Assembly (NCBI GenBank): GCA_027318915.1
Contig: DAHVOH010000067.1
Location: 1-17,126 of the forward strand
Length of the DNA: 17,126 bases
From: Clostridiales bacterium
Lineage (GTDB): Bacteria; Bacillota_E; Sulfobacillia; Sulfobacillales; JAIMBI01
Reading direction: 5' to 3'
Below the pieces are notes generated by a model that did not search any database, was not told where the DNA came from, and worked only from the letters and a program-made list of their open reading frames with translations. Below, one piece after another: positions 1-6,401 of this stretch (positions within the stretch are counted from its first letter, which is position 1; every line of letters begins with the position of its first letter). The translations under genes were made by a program, and so were the position numbers.

Positions 1-158
1 TTTTCGCCGTTGTTCGATGCAGTCATCCGCGATTACCCTGAGGCCGCCACTCGCCGGTCGGGGGACGGATCGGCGAAAACGGTGGTCGAGTCGTGTTCGA
101 GGACGGGATCGGCGGCGCCCTGCAACCTCTTTCAGGTTCGGTGCGTTATGGTGCATGT
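1..158. other. Left-edge stretch upstream of the LCP gene
   Basis: There is no gene I can name here. One plus-strand frame is open from base 1 to a TGA at 160-162 that overlaps the ATG of the next gene in an ATGA arrangement, so the tail of an upstream gene could enter here. Its first 15 or so residues look protein-like, but the rest is rich in Arg, Ser and Cys and does not. The last bases hold the putative -10 element of the LCP gene. Confidence 0.3.
147..152 (+). promoter_or_regulatory. Candidate -10 element (TATGGT) for leaderless LCP transcript
   Basis: TATGGT ends seven bases before the A of the ATG at 159, so the expected transcription start coincides with the start codon. No Shine-Dalgarno is visible before this ATG and no convincing -35 is seen. 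The call rests on the same geometry recurring at 4672, 15000 and 16071. Confidence 0.4.
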
Positions 159-1436
159 ATGAAACAGGAACAAAAGGCGCGGCCGAAGAAGCGCCACGTG
201 GGACGGTGGGTGGTGGCGGCTCTGGCCGTCGTGCTGTTGGCGGGCGGCGTTTACGTTCACCACCTCCTCAGTTATCAGACAGCCCTCATGCCGACCGCGG
301 AGAAGAAGAATCCGCCGGCGTTTCGGCATCGGATCACGATTTTGCTGCTGGGCAACGCGCTGAGCATCATCAACGGGCAGGATCAGACGAATCCGTATGT
401 GCGGGACCGGACGGACACGATGATGCTGGTGAGCATCAATCCGCGGACGGATCAGGTGAGTGTGCTGTCGATTCCGCGGGACTCGCAGGTGGAGATTCCC
501 CATGTGGGGCTGACGAAGATTAATGAAGCGAACTATTTTGGCGGACCGCAGCTGGCGGTGCGGCTGGTGGAAGCGACGCTGCATGTGCCGGTGGACTATT
601 ATGCGGAAACGACGATGTGGAACTTCGAGAAGATTATCAACAGCCTCGGGGGTCTGACGGTGGATGTGACCCAGCCGATGCACTACGGGGGGGTGGGCAA
701 TCCGCTGGACATCAATCTGAGTCCGGGGGTGCAGCATTTAAACGGGCAGCAGGTGCTGGAGTATGTGCGGTTTCGGGCGGAGCCGCTGGGGGACATCAGC
801 CGGATTCAGCAGCAGCAGTACATTGTGCAGCTGATTCTGCGCAAGTTGTTGACGCCGCGGTACATCACGCATCTGCCGGCGGTGGTGGGGATGCTGCGGC
901 AGGACATTGTGTACACGAATTTGACGACGGCGCAGATGCTGGCGCTGGCGCTGATGGCGACGCATGTCAAGCTGGGGGCGGTGCGGTACGGGACGCTGCC
1001 GGGGCACCCGACGCAGGCGGTGGATCCGTACATGCATGTGCGGCTGGACTACTGGGTGTTGGATACGAATCTGATTCCGCTGATGGTGCAGGAGTATGTG
1101 CTGCAGGCGCCGTTGACGCCGGCGGTGCGGCATCATATTCAGATCATCGTGAAGAGCGGGACGGGGTCGTTGGCGCCGGCGGAGCAGGTGGCGGCGTGGC
1201 TGCGGGGGCAGGGGTACACGGTGACGGCGGTGCTGTGGGGGAACACGCACACGGCGACGCAGAACACGATTTTAGATTTCACGGGGGACAAGTATCTGGC
1301 GGGGCGGATGGCGGCGGCGCTGGGGCCGCCGGGGGCGACGGTGGTGACGGAGAGTCCGTACCATGACTATCCGGGGCTGGACATGGAGATCACGGTGGGG
1401 AGCGATTTGCACCTCAACCCCAAAGCCAAGACCTGA
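159..1436 (+). CDS. LytR-CpsA-Psr (LCP) family cell-envelope protein
   Basis: LCP proteins are membrane-anchored phosphotransferases that move polyprenyl-pyrophosphate-linked glycopolymers (teichoic acid-like or capsular) onto peptidoglycan, acting outside the membrane. The 425-residue product has a basic N-terminus (KKRHVGRW) and one membrane helix at about residues 17-38. The LCP domain (about 57-225) shows DRTD at 83-86, PRD at 106-108 and the RFR...GDISRIQQQQ block at 204-220, the Arg/Asp residues that bind pyrophosphate and metal. The C-terminal part (about 335-425, IIVKSGTG onward) resembles the LytR_C domain. I chose the ATG at 159 because it precedes the basic/TM segment directly; an in-frame ATG at 93 adds 22 unlike residues. 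Codons end in G to an unusual degree. It is followed after 34 bases by the aldolase gene. The exact glycopolymer substrate is unknown. Confidence 0.93.
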   Translation: MKQEQKARPKKRHVGRWVVAALAVVLLAGGVYVHHLLSYQTALMPTAEKKNPPAFRHRITILLLGNALSIINGQDQTNPYVRDRTDTMMLVSINPRTDQVSVLSIPRDSQVEIPHVGLTKINEANYFGGPQLAVRLVEATLHVPVDYYAETTMWNFEKIINSLGGLTVDVTQPMHYGGVGNPLDINLSPGVQHLNGQQVLEYVRFRAEPLGDISRIQQQQYIVQLILRKLLTPRYITHLPAVVGMLRQDIVYTNLTTAQMLALALMATHVKLGAVRYGTLPGHPTQAVDPYMHVRLDYWVLDTNLIPLMVQEYVLQAPLTPAVRHHIQIIVKSGTGSLAPAEQVAAWLRGQGYTVTAVLWGNTHTATQNTILDFTGDKYLAGRMAAALGPPGATVVTESPYHDYPGLDMEITVGSDLHLNPKAKT

Positions 1437-1470
1437 TCCCCCAAGACCGCAGAGGGAAGGATGACGGCTC

Positions 1471-2361
1471 GTGGCCGACAGATTGGAAGCGGGAGTCTAC
1501 GTGGCGCTGGCAACGCCGCTGGACGCGTCGGGACAACTGGCGGAGGATGTGTTGGAACGCTTGGTGGAGCGCGTGATTGCGGACGGGGTCACCGGCATTG
1601 CCGTGCTGGGGTCCACCGGCGAGGCGGCCAGCCTGGATGATGCGGTGCGCCGCCGGGTGCAGGAGCGGGTTGCCGCGCAGGCGGGCCGGCGCGTGACGGT
1701 GCTGTCAGGCGTCAACGACACGGTGCTGGCGCGCCTTGTGCAGAGTTTGGAACAGGCTGCCGACACGGGCATGGCGGCGGCTCTGGTTCCCGTCCCGTCC
1801 TATTACCCCCCGACGCCCGCGGAAATGCTGCACTTCTACACCACGCTGGCGGACCGCACGCCGATCCCGCTGGTGCTGTACAACATTCCGCCCTACACCA
1901 AGGCGGCCATCCCGGTGCCGGTGGTGGCCGAGTTGGCGGCGCATCCGGCCGTCATCGGACTGAAGGACTCCGGCGGCCAGTTCACCTATTTAGCCGAGGC
2001 GGTGAGCGCCACGAGCACCCGGACGTTTGATGTCTTCACCGGCTCGGACGAGATGCTGCTGCCCTCCCTGACCGTCGGCGCCCGCGGCACCATCTGCGCC
2101 AGCGCCAACGCGGTCGCGCCCCTGTCGGTTGGCGTCATGCATGCCGTTGCGGCCGGGGACTGGGATCGCGCCCGCCTGCTCCAGGACCGCCTCCTGACCA
2201 TTGTCGGCGCCTGCCGCAACCTGGGCGGATTTCGCGCTTGGAAGGCGGCACTGGAAGCGCAAGGATTCACGCCTTGCCGGGTCGCCGCGCCATACCGTGA
2301 TCTGCAAGCCGGGGAACGGGCGGAATTGGCGGCCCTGCTGGCCGCGGTCACCGTGGCCTGA
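1471..2361 (+). CDS. DapA/NAL superfamily class I aldolase (not a clear DapA)
   Basis: This is a TIM-barrel lyase/aldolase of the dihydrodipicolinate synthase/N-acetylneuraminate lyase superfamily, which condenses or splits pyruvate with an aldehyde through a Schiff base. The 296 residues match the family length. Visible elements are GSTGE (47-51, pyruvate carboxylate binding), the proton-relay Tyr137 in YNIPPYT, and the Schiff-base Lys165 in GLKDSGG. True DapA enzymes have YNVPxRT, whose Arg binds the semialdehyde carboxylate; here that Arg is a Tyr (PPYT). This argues for another substrate, such as a keto-deoxy sugar acid or a hydroxy-oxo acid. The GTG at 1471 is preceded by GAGGGAAGG at about ten bases. 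It probably shares a transcript with the LCP gene. Superfamily certain, substrate unknown. Confidence 0.9.
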   Translation: MADRLEAGVYVALATPLDASGQLAEDVLERLVERVIADGVTGIAVLGSTGEAASLDDAVRRRVQERVAAQAGRRVTVLSGVNDTVLARLVQSLEQAADTGMAAALVPVPSYYPPTPAEMLHFYTTLADRTPIPLVLYNIPPYTKAAIPVPVVAELAAHPAVIGLKDSGGQFTYLAEAVSATSTRTFDVFTGSDEMLLPSLTVGARGTICASANAVAPLSVGVMHAVAAGDWDRARLLQDRLLTIVGACRNLGGFRAWKAALEAQGFTPCRVAAPYRDLQAGERAELAALLAAVTVA

Positions 2362-2422
2362 GGCGGTTCGTACATAAAGCCCGGCGTTCTCCTGCACCCT
2401 AGCGGGGAAGGGAGGCATCACG

Positions 2423-2614
2423 GTGGGTCAACAGATCATCAAGTGCAAGGTGTCTGACTGTCTGCATTGGGCCCGGGACAACAACTGCGATTTGCAGGAG
2501 ATTTGGGTGGAACGCAAGGCGGGGATGGCTGCCGGAATGATGAGTGCGCTGACCGGGTCCGCGGGAACGCAGGAACAGGACACGTTTTGCGCCAGCTTTG
2601 ACGCCAAGCGCTGA
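2423..2614 (+). CDS. DUF1540 small cysteine protein
   Basis: This 63-residue peptide has the DUF1540 pattern: Cys8, Cys13 and Cys22 near the N-terminus, then a long spacer and a final D-T-F-C-A-S-F block with Cys56. The four cysteines suggest binding of a metal such as zinc, or disulfides, but no function is established for the family that I can state. DUF1540 proteins are found chiefly in Bacillota, which supports the lineage guess. The GTG start has an excellent ribosome binding site, AAGGGAGG seven bases upstream. It lies 61 bases after the aldolase gene, probably as the last gene of that transcript, and a strong hairpin follows. Confidence 0.8.
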   Translation: MGQQIIKCKVSDCLHWARDNNCDLQEIWVERKAGMAAGMMSALTGSAGTQEQDTFCASFDAKR

Positions 2615-2646
2615 GCGGCTCGTTGTGCTTCCGGGATAGGGTGTGG

Positions 2647-2690
2647 CGCCAAGGTCGCGAGTCGGCCGCCAACGGCTCGCGACCTTGGCG
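2647..2690. terminator. Strong bidirectional terminator-like hairpin
   Basis: The arms 2647-2661 and 2676-2690 are perfectly complementary over 15 bp (CGCCAAGGTCGCGAG and its complement) around a 14-base loop. It sits between the ends of two convergent genes, the DUF1540 gene and the minus-strand transglutaminase gene (stop at 2693-2695), as expected for a shared terminator. No U-tract follows on either strand, so it may act with Rho or as an mRNA 3'-end stabiliser. Confidence 0.75.
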
Positions 2691-2692
2691 GC

Positions 2693-3841
2693 TCAGCCCT
2701 GTACCCTCTGCCACAGCTGCGAGAGGTTGACCAGCGTCCAGCGGCGGAGGGAACTCCAAAGCCGGCGCTCCCACGCGGCGAGGGTTCGCGGGGCGCCGCC
2801 CAGCGCTTGGGGATGGCGGCGGACCTTGGCCGACGCCGGTGGCGGAAGAACCGGCAGGGGTTTGACCGACGGCAGCGCGGTCACGTTGAGGGCCGTGAAT
2901 GCATAGTGCTCGTCGATGTGTAGGTAGGGCGGGCGGCTGGCCTGATACTGCCAGTCGACGGTGATGTCGGGCCGCGCGCCGACATAAAGCGGGATATGCC
3001 AATTGTCATGGAGGGCGGCGAAGTCGCCGCTTTGACCCCAGGTCGGGTCCGCCTCCACCCACCCCACCCGCGGCAGCCAGAATTGTACCCACTGATGGAA
3101 TCCACCCTGTCCGCCGCCGTTGTTCGTGACGTAGCCGCTGACCAGCTGGGCGGGAATGTGTGCCGTACGCAGCATCCCCACATACAGATCCGCAAAATCA
3201 GTGCAGATGCCGGTGCGGCTTTGCAGCACCGCCAGCGCGCTGCCCGCCGCGGTCAGGTCGTAGTTGTAGCGGACATGCCCCACGATCCAGCGAAAATACG
3301 CCGCCGCTTTGACCAAGGGACTGGCGTTGGCCGGGGTCAGACTGCGGTCGAGGGATGCCAGGGCCGGCGCGCCGGTGTCCACCAGGGATGCCTCCAAGGC
3401 GGGCGCGGTATCCGTGCGGTAGAGCACCGTGCGTGTATAGGAGGGATAGCGTGCGGGCAAATGGTAGACGATGACGGCCGTCCGGGCGATGTAGTCCAGC
3501 GTCAGCGTAACCGTCCGGCCCGCCTTGATGCGGCGCCAATGAAACGTGGCGAGGGTGTTGCCGGCCGCATCGCGCGTGAACGAGACCGGCGCTCGGGACT
3601 CGCCGATCAGCTGCAGGGCGGCATACGGTGATGGAGGCGGGAGCAGCACCACCTCCGCCCGGACATTTTGGGCGGTGCTCCGACTGGTGTTGACCAAGGC
3701 GATGGTCTCCACCACCCGGTAATAGGCACGGTGACTGACGGTATACAGACCGGCGGCCGCCACGGGAGCCGGCGAGCCGATGATAAGGAGCAGGGCGGCC
3801 ATCAGCGCGCCTTGGATCAGTCGGACGGGGGTCCGTTGCAC
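2693..3841 (-). CDS. Exported transglutaminase-like protein
   Basis: Predicted secreted or surface protein with a transglutaminase-like (papain-fold) domain, of the kind that acts as a cysteine peptidase or amide-bond-forming enzyme. Numbered from the chosen start, residues about 5-30 form a signal peptide (hydrophobic core ALMAALLLIIG, then PAPVAAA). The catalytic triad is visible: Cys213 in GICTDFADLY, His249 in GGFHQWVQFW and Asp265 in EADPTWG. Residues about 32-170 look like a beta-sandwich domain before the catalytic core, a common layout. A proline-rich segment near 325-340 and a basic tail close the 382-residue protein. I chose the GTG at 3841 because AAGGGAGG lies seven bases before it; a GTG eight codons upstream would bury that site in the coding sequence. 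The substrate is unknown. Confidence 0.87.
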   Translation of the reverse strand: MQRTPVRLIQGALMAALLLIIGSPAPVAAAGLYTVSHRAYYRVVETIALVNTSRSTAQNVRAEVVLLPPPSPYAALQLIGESRAPVSFTRDAAGNTLATFHWRRIKAGRTVTLTLDYIARTAVIVYHLPARYPSYTRTVLYRTDTAPALEASLVDTGAPALASLDRSLTPANASPLVKAAAYFRWIVGHVRYNYDLTAAGSALAVLQSRTGICTDFADLYVGMLRTAHIPAQLVSGYVTNNGGGQGGFHQWVQFWLPRVGWVEADPTWGQSGDFAALHDNWHIPLYVGARPDITVDWQYQASRPPYLHIDEHYAFTALNVTALPSVKPLPVLPPPASAKVRRHPQALGGAPRTLAAWERRLWSSLRRWTLVNLSQLWQRVQG

Positions 3842-3848
3842 GTCCGGT

Positions 3849-3856
3849 CCTCCCTT
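3849..3856 (-). promoter_or_regulatory. Shine-Dalgarno that sets the transglutaminase start
   Basis: On the minus strand AAGGGAGG is followed by a seven-base spacer and the GTG at 3841-3839. This favours the GTG at 3841 over an in-frame GTG at 3865. Confidence 0.75.
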
Positions 3857-3866
3857 TGGGGCCACA

Positions 3867-3901
3867 GGCCGAAGACCCGAGTCACCTCGGGAGCTTTGGC
3901 C
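3867..3901 (-). promoter_or_regulatory. Hairpin between the NYN gene and the transglutaminase gene
   Basis: GGCCGAAG/CTTTGGCC (with one G-U pair) and CCCGAG/CTCGGG form a two-part stem with a small internal loop and a TCAC tetraloop. It lies 37 bases past the NYN stop and just upstream of the next gene's ribosome binding site. No U-tract follows. It could end NYN transcription or be a structured leader for the transglutaminase gene. On the minus strand the outer CTTCGGCC arm could instead pair with GGCCCCAAAG next to the Shine-Dalgarno. Confidence 0.55.
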
Positions 3902-3938
3902 TCAGTATATCCAAGAAGGGACCGGACGCATCGATGCC

Positions 3939-4523
3939 TCAGGCGCGCGCCTCGACGGCCTGCGGCCGAATCTTCTCCACGTGGTCGCGGATGTCTTCCA
4001 GTTTGATGTAGCGGTCGCACGCGTTCTCGAGTTCAGCCGCAATCATGCCGCGGGTGCCGACGCCGATGATCTCCTTGCCTTTGGAGCGCAGCAACTCCAC
4101 GGCCCGTTCGAAGTCGCCGTCCCCGCTCATCAGCACGGCGACGTCGTATCGTCCCGCCGTGTTGAACATGTCGATGACGATTTCAATGTCCAGATTGGCG
4201 CGGCGGATCGTGCTCGCACTGGACTGATCGAAGGTCTCTTTGATGACTTTCTCCCGTACGGTGAAACCCAAGTGCCGCAGCGCCGTGAGAAAGTCCCGCT
4301 GGGACAAATCCGGGGGGACCTGCACGCCGGTGTAGTAGAACGCGTTGTACAGCTCGCAGTCTCGGGTAAACAGAGAGATGACCCGCGCGAAGTCGAGATG
4401 CCATCCCAGACTGCGCTGCGCGTAAAACATGTTGGCACCGTCGACGAAAATCGCCACGCGATCCGGACGCTCATCCATCGTCACTGTCACACTCACTTTC
4501 GGTCTGTCGGCCTTTGGAATCAT
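3939..4523 (-). CDS. NYN domain (LabA/PIN-like) putative ribonuclease
   Basis: NYN proteins have a PIN-like nuclease fold with acidic residues that coordinate a metal, and several cleave RNA in the cytoplasm. In this 194-residue protein the signatures are FVDGAN (Asp28, Asn31), LDIEIVIDMF with Asp112, and MSGDGDF (133-138, Asp135 and Asp137), followed by the GVGT strand. These match the LabA/YacP-like subgroup in which the whole protein is a single domain. The ATG at 4523 is preceded by GGGGAAGG at a rather long 13 bases; an ATG 15 codons downstream is possible and would remove a nonconserved leader. The gene is divergent from the lipoprotein gene. RNA target unknown. Confidence 0.88.
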   Translation of the reverse strand: MIPKADRPKVSVTVTMDERPDRVAIFVDGANMFYAQRSLGWHLDFARVISLFTRDCELYNAFYYTGVQVPPDLSQRDFLTALRHLGFTVREKVIKETFDQSSASTIRRANLDIEIVIDMFNTAGRYDVAVLMSGDGDFERAVELLRSKGKEIIGVGTRGMIAAELENACDRYIKLEDIRDHVEKIRPQAVEARA

Positions 4524-4556
4524 CCATGGCTAAATGCCTTCCCCAGCGTATTGACG

Positions 4557-4562
4557 GTTATA
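4557..4562 (-). promoter_or_regulatory. Candidate -10 element (TATAAC) of the NYN gene
   Basis: On the minus strand TATAAC would start transcription near 4550, giving a leader of about 26 bases that carries GGGGAAGG. The opposite strand at 4559-4564 reads TATAGT, so overlapping divergent promoters are possible. No convincing -35 at 17 bases is seen on the minus strand. Confidence 0.35.
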
Positions 4563-4648
4563 GTGTGACCACTTAGACGTGGGATGTCCAGTATTCGCGC
4601 GGATGATATACGGAAAGATTTTGCCAGCCGGGTCAGACCAGCCCTGAG

Positions 4649-4677
4649 TTGCTCCCCACAGTCGAGAAGCATACCAT
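4649..4677 (+). promoter_or_regulatory. Candidate promoter for a leaderless lipoprotein transcript
   Basis: TTGCTC (4649-4654), a 17-base spacer and TACCAT (4672-4677) end seven bases before the ATG at 4684. The predicted first transcribed base is therefore the A of the start codon. There is no well-placed Shine-Dalgarno before this ATG. Confidence 0.45.
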
Positions 4678-4683
4678 CAGGCC

Positions 4684-5772
4684 ATGGACACGCGGGGCAA
4701 CAAACGGACAAAATCGCGGCACTGGGGGATCGTCGCGGCGGGCATTCTGCCGTTGGTGGCCGTGCTGGCCGCCTGCAGTCCGCCGTCTGGGTCTCTTCGC
4801 CCGCCGGGACAAGCGGCGGTGGCGCGAACCGCCATATTGAAGCGCATCCACAACTTTCGTGCCCTGGAGGCGGTGGTGTCGGCGACCGCGCGCGCGGGCT
4901 CCCAGGTGAAAACCGCCACGGCGGTGATTGACACGGCGGGTCCGGAGACTCGGGCGCAAATCACGACGACGAGCGGAACCTTGCTGGAAGTCGATGACGG
5001 CACCAATGCCTGGACATATGACGCGGGCTCCCAGCGCTATGCGATTGGCAGCAGCCTCGCTCCGAGCGGCTTTGATCTGCGCTGGCTGACGAGCCAACTC
5101 GGCAGCTTGGTCGGCAGCGTTCGTTTCACCAGGGTGTCCACCGGGCGGCATGGCGACTGGCGGATCCAATGGCGGGGCCGCGTGCCGGTGCTGGGCGCCG
5201 CCCAGGGGCTCCTGGTGTTTGACCCACGACTCGGGGTGCCCACCGAACTGGTGATCCAACAGCCACACGACCAAGTGGAGTTGACCGTTCGGCATTATGT
5301 CGTCAATCCCGTCCTGCCCGCGCGCACCTTTAGCTTCATCCCGCCGGCGGGCACATCCTCGCTGGACACCCAGGCGTCGACGCTGCTCAGTCTCGATCAC
5401 CTGGCCGCCACGCTGAGTTTTCCGGTGTTGGTGCCCACCAGCCGCTCCGGCCTGACCTTGACCCAGGTGTCCGTGGCGGCCAGTTCTCTCTATGGACCGG
5501 AGGTGATGATGGAGTTCGAAGGCAACTCCGGGCCGTTGCTGATGACGGAATACCAGGATGCAACCGGAGCGCCGCCGCCCAATGGCGCCGCCAGTTACGC
5601 CGTGGCCGTGGGCAGTCTGACCATCACCATCACCGACCTGCCGGTGACGGGCGTCTACGCGACCGCCGTCGACGGCCATACCGCTCTGGTCGTGGAAGGG
5701 TCCGACGCCGAGGTCATGCAGGCGCTCGGCAATCTGCCGCCCCCCGCGCTGGGGTCGCATCAATTGGGATAG
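4684..5772 (+). CDS. Lipoprotein, LolA/RseB-like fold
   Basis: The N-terminus has a basic stretch, a hydrophobic segment (about 14-30) and the lipobox LAAC with Cys31, so the mature 332-residue protein should be lipid-anchored on the outer face of the membrane. The first half has the strand-rich pattern seen in LolA/RseB-like and DUF4367-type bacterial lipoproteins: LLEVDDGTNAWTYD, then LLVFDPRLGVPTELVIQ, then FSFIPPAG. The second half (about 235-355) looks like a separate alpha/beta domain ending in LVVEGSDAEVMQALGNL. Such proteins bind lipids or sense envelope stress, but I cannot assign a ligand. No anti-sigma gene is adjacent. The 3' end overlaps the convergent response regulator gene by 13 bp. 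Start supported by the lipobox distance and the promoter geometry. Confidence 0.78.
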   Translation: MDTRGNKRTKSRHWGIVAAGILPLVAVLAACSPPSGSLRPPGQAAVARTAILKRIHNFRALEAVVSATARAGSQVKTATAVIDTAGPETRAQITTTSGTLLEVDDGTNAWTYDAGSQRYAIGSSLAPSGFDLRWLTSQLGSLVGSVRFTRVSTGRHGDWRIQWRGRVPVLGAAQGLLVFDPRLGVPTELVIQQPHDQVELTVRHYVVNPVLPARTFSFIPPAGTSSLDTQASTLLSLDHLAATLSFPVLVPTSRSGLTLTQVSVAASSLYGPEVMMEFEGNSGPLLMTEYQDATGAPPPNGAASYAVAVGSLTITITDLPVTGVYATAVDGHTALVVEGSDAEVMQALGNLPPPALGSHQLG

Positions 5773-6401
5773 CGGACCCGGACCAGGCGACGGCGCAATC
5801 CTTCGACGACGGCCTGCGTGCGGTCTTGAACTCCCAGCTTGGCTAAGATGTGGCTGACATGCGTTTTGACGGTCTTTTCGCTGATGTAGAGGGCCTGGGC
5901 GATCTCTCGGTTGGAAAGACCCTGCGCCACCAGGTCCAGCACTTCCAGCTCGCGGCCGGACAGAGACTCGCCGGGCTGGGCCGGGTCTCGGAGCGTGCGT
6001 TCCAAGACCGCCTGCACATCGGGATGAAACACGGTTTGACCGCCCGCCACCGTTTTGATGGCTTGGCGCAATTGCTGCGGTTCCACATCTTTGAGCAGGT
6101 ATCCGCGCACGCCGGCATGCACGGAGGCGGCCACCAGCTCGTCGTCCGCAAAGCTGGACAGCGCCAGCACCGCGGTGCCGGCGCGACGACGCCGAAGGAC
6201 CGCCACCAAACCGGGTCCGTCCATGTCGGGCAGGTGCATGTCCAACACAATCACCTGGGGATTGGCCGCATCCACCACGCGCAGCAACTCGGCGCCCGAT
6301 CCGACCGCGGCCGTGACCGCCAGGTCGGGGTCGAGGGCCAGATACTGCGTCAGCCCTTCGCGCACGACCGGATGGTCATCGACAACGATGACGCGAATCA
6401 T
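5760..6401 (-). CDS. NarL/LuxR family response regulator
   Basis: A DNA-binding transcription factor activated by phosphorylation, 213 residues. The receiver domain (1-120) has the acidic pair Asp8/Asp9, phospho-acceptor Asp54 in VLDMHLPDMDG, Ser82/Ser83 in the ALSSF strand and Lys104 in YLLKD. A linker leads to a LuxR-type helix-turn-helix (about 146-205) with LSGRELEVLDLVAQGLSNREIA and SEKTVKTHVSHILAKLGVQDRT. The ATG at 6401 begins the conserved IRVIVVDDH strand; the frame stays open far upstream but that part lies inside the kinase gene. Stop and start overlap as ATGA with the kinase, so translation is probably coupled and the pair works together. Target genes are not identifiable here. 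Confidence 0.95.
   Translation of the reverse strand: MIRVIVVDDHPVVREGLTQYLALDPDLAVTAAVGSGAELLRVVDAANPQVIVLDMHLPDMDGPGLVAVLRRRRAGTAVLALSSFADDELVAASVHAGVRGYLLKDVEPQQLRQAIKTVAGGQTVFHPDVQAVLERTLRDPAQPGESLSGRELEVLDLVAQGLSNREIAQALYISEKTVKTHVSHILAKLGVQDRTQAVVEGLRRRLVRVRYPN

Noticed and set aside
617..1366. Long plus-strand frame inside the LCP gene (249 residues)
   Set aside because: Low-complexity Gly/Ala/Asp composition created by the G-ending codons of the real frame; no motif or start site.
4633..5763. Long minus-strand frame opposite the lipoprotein gene (376 residues)
   Set aside because: Arg/His/Gly-rich shadow of a gene with a clear lipobox; no recognisable domain.
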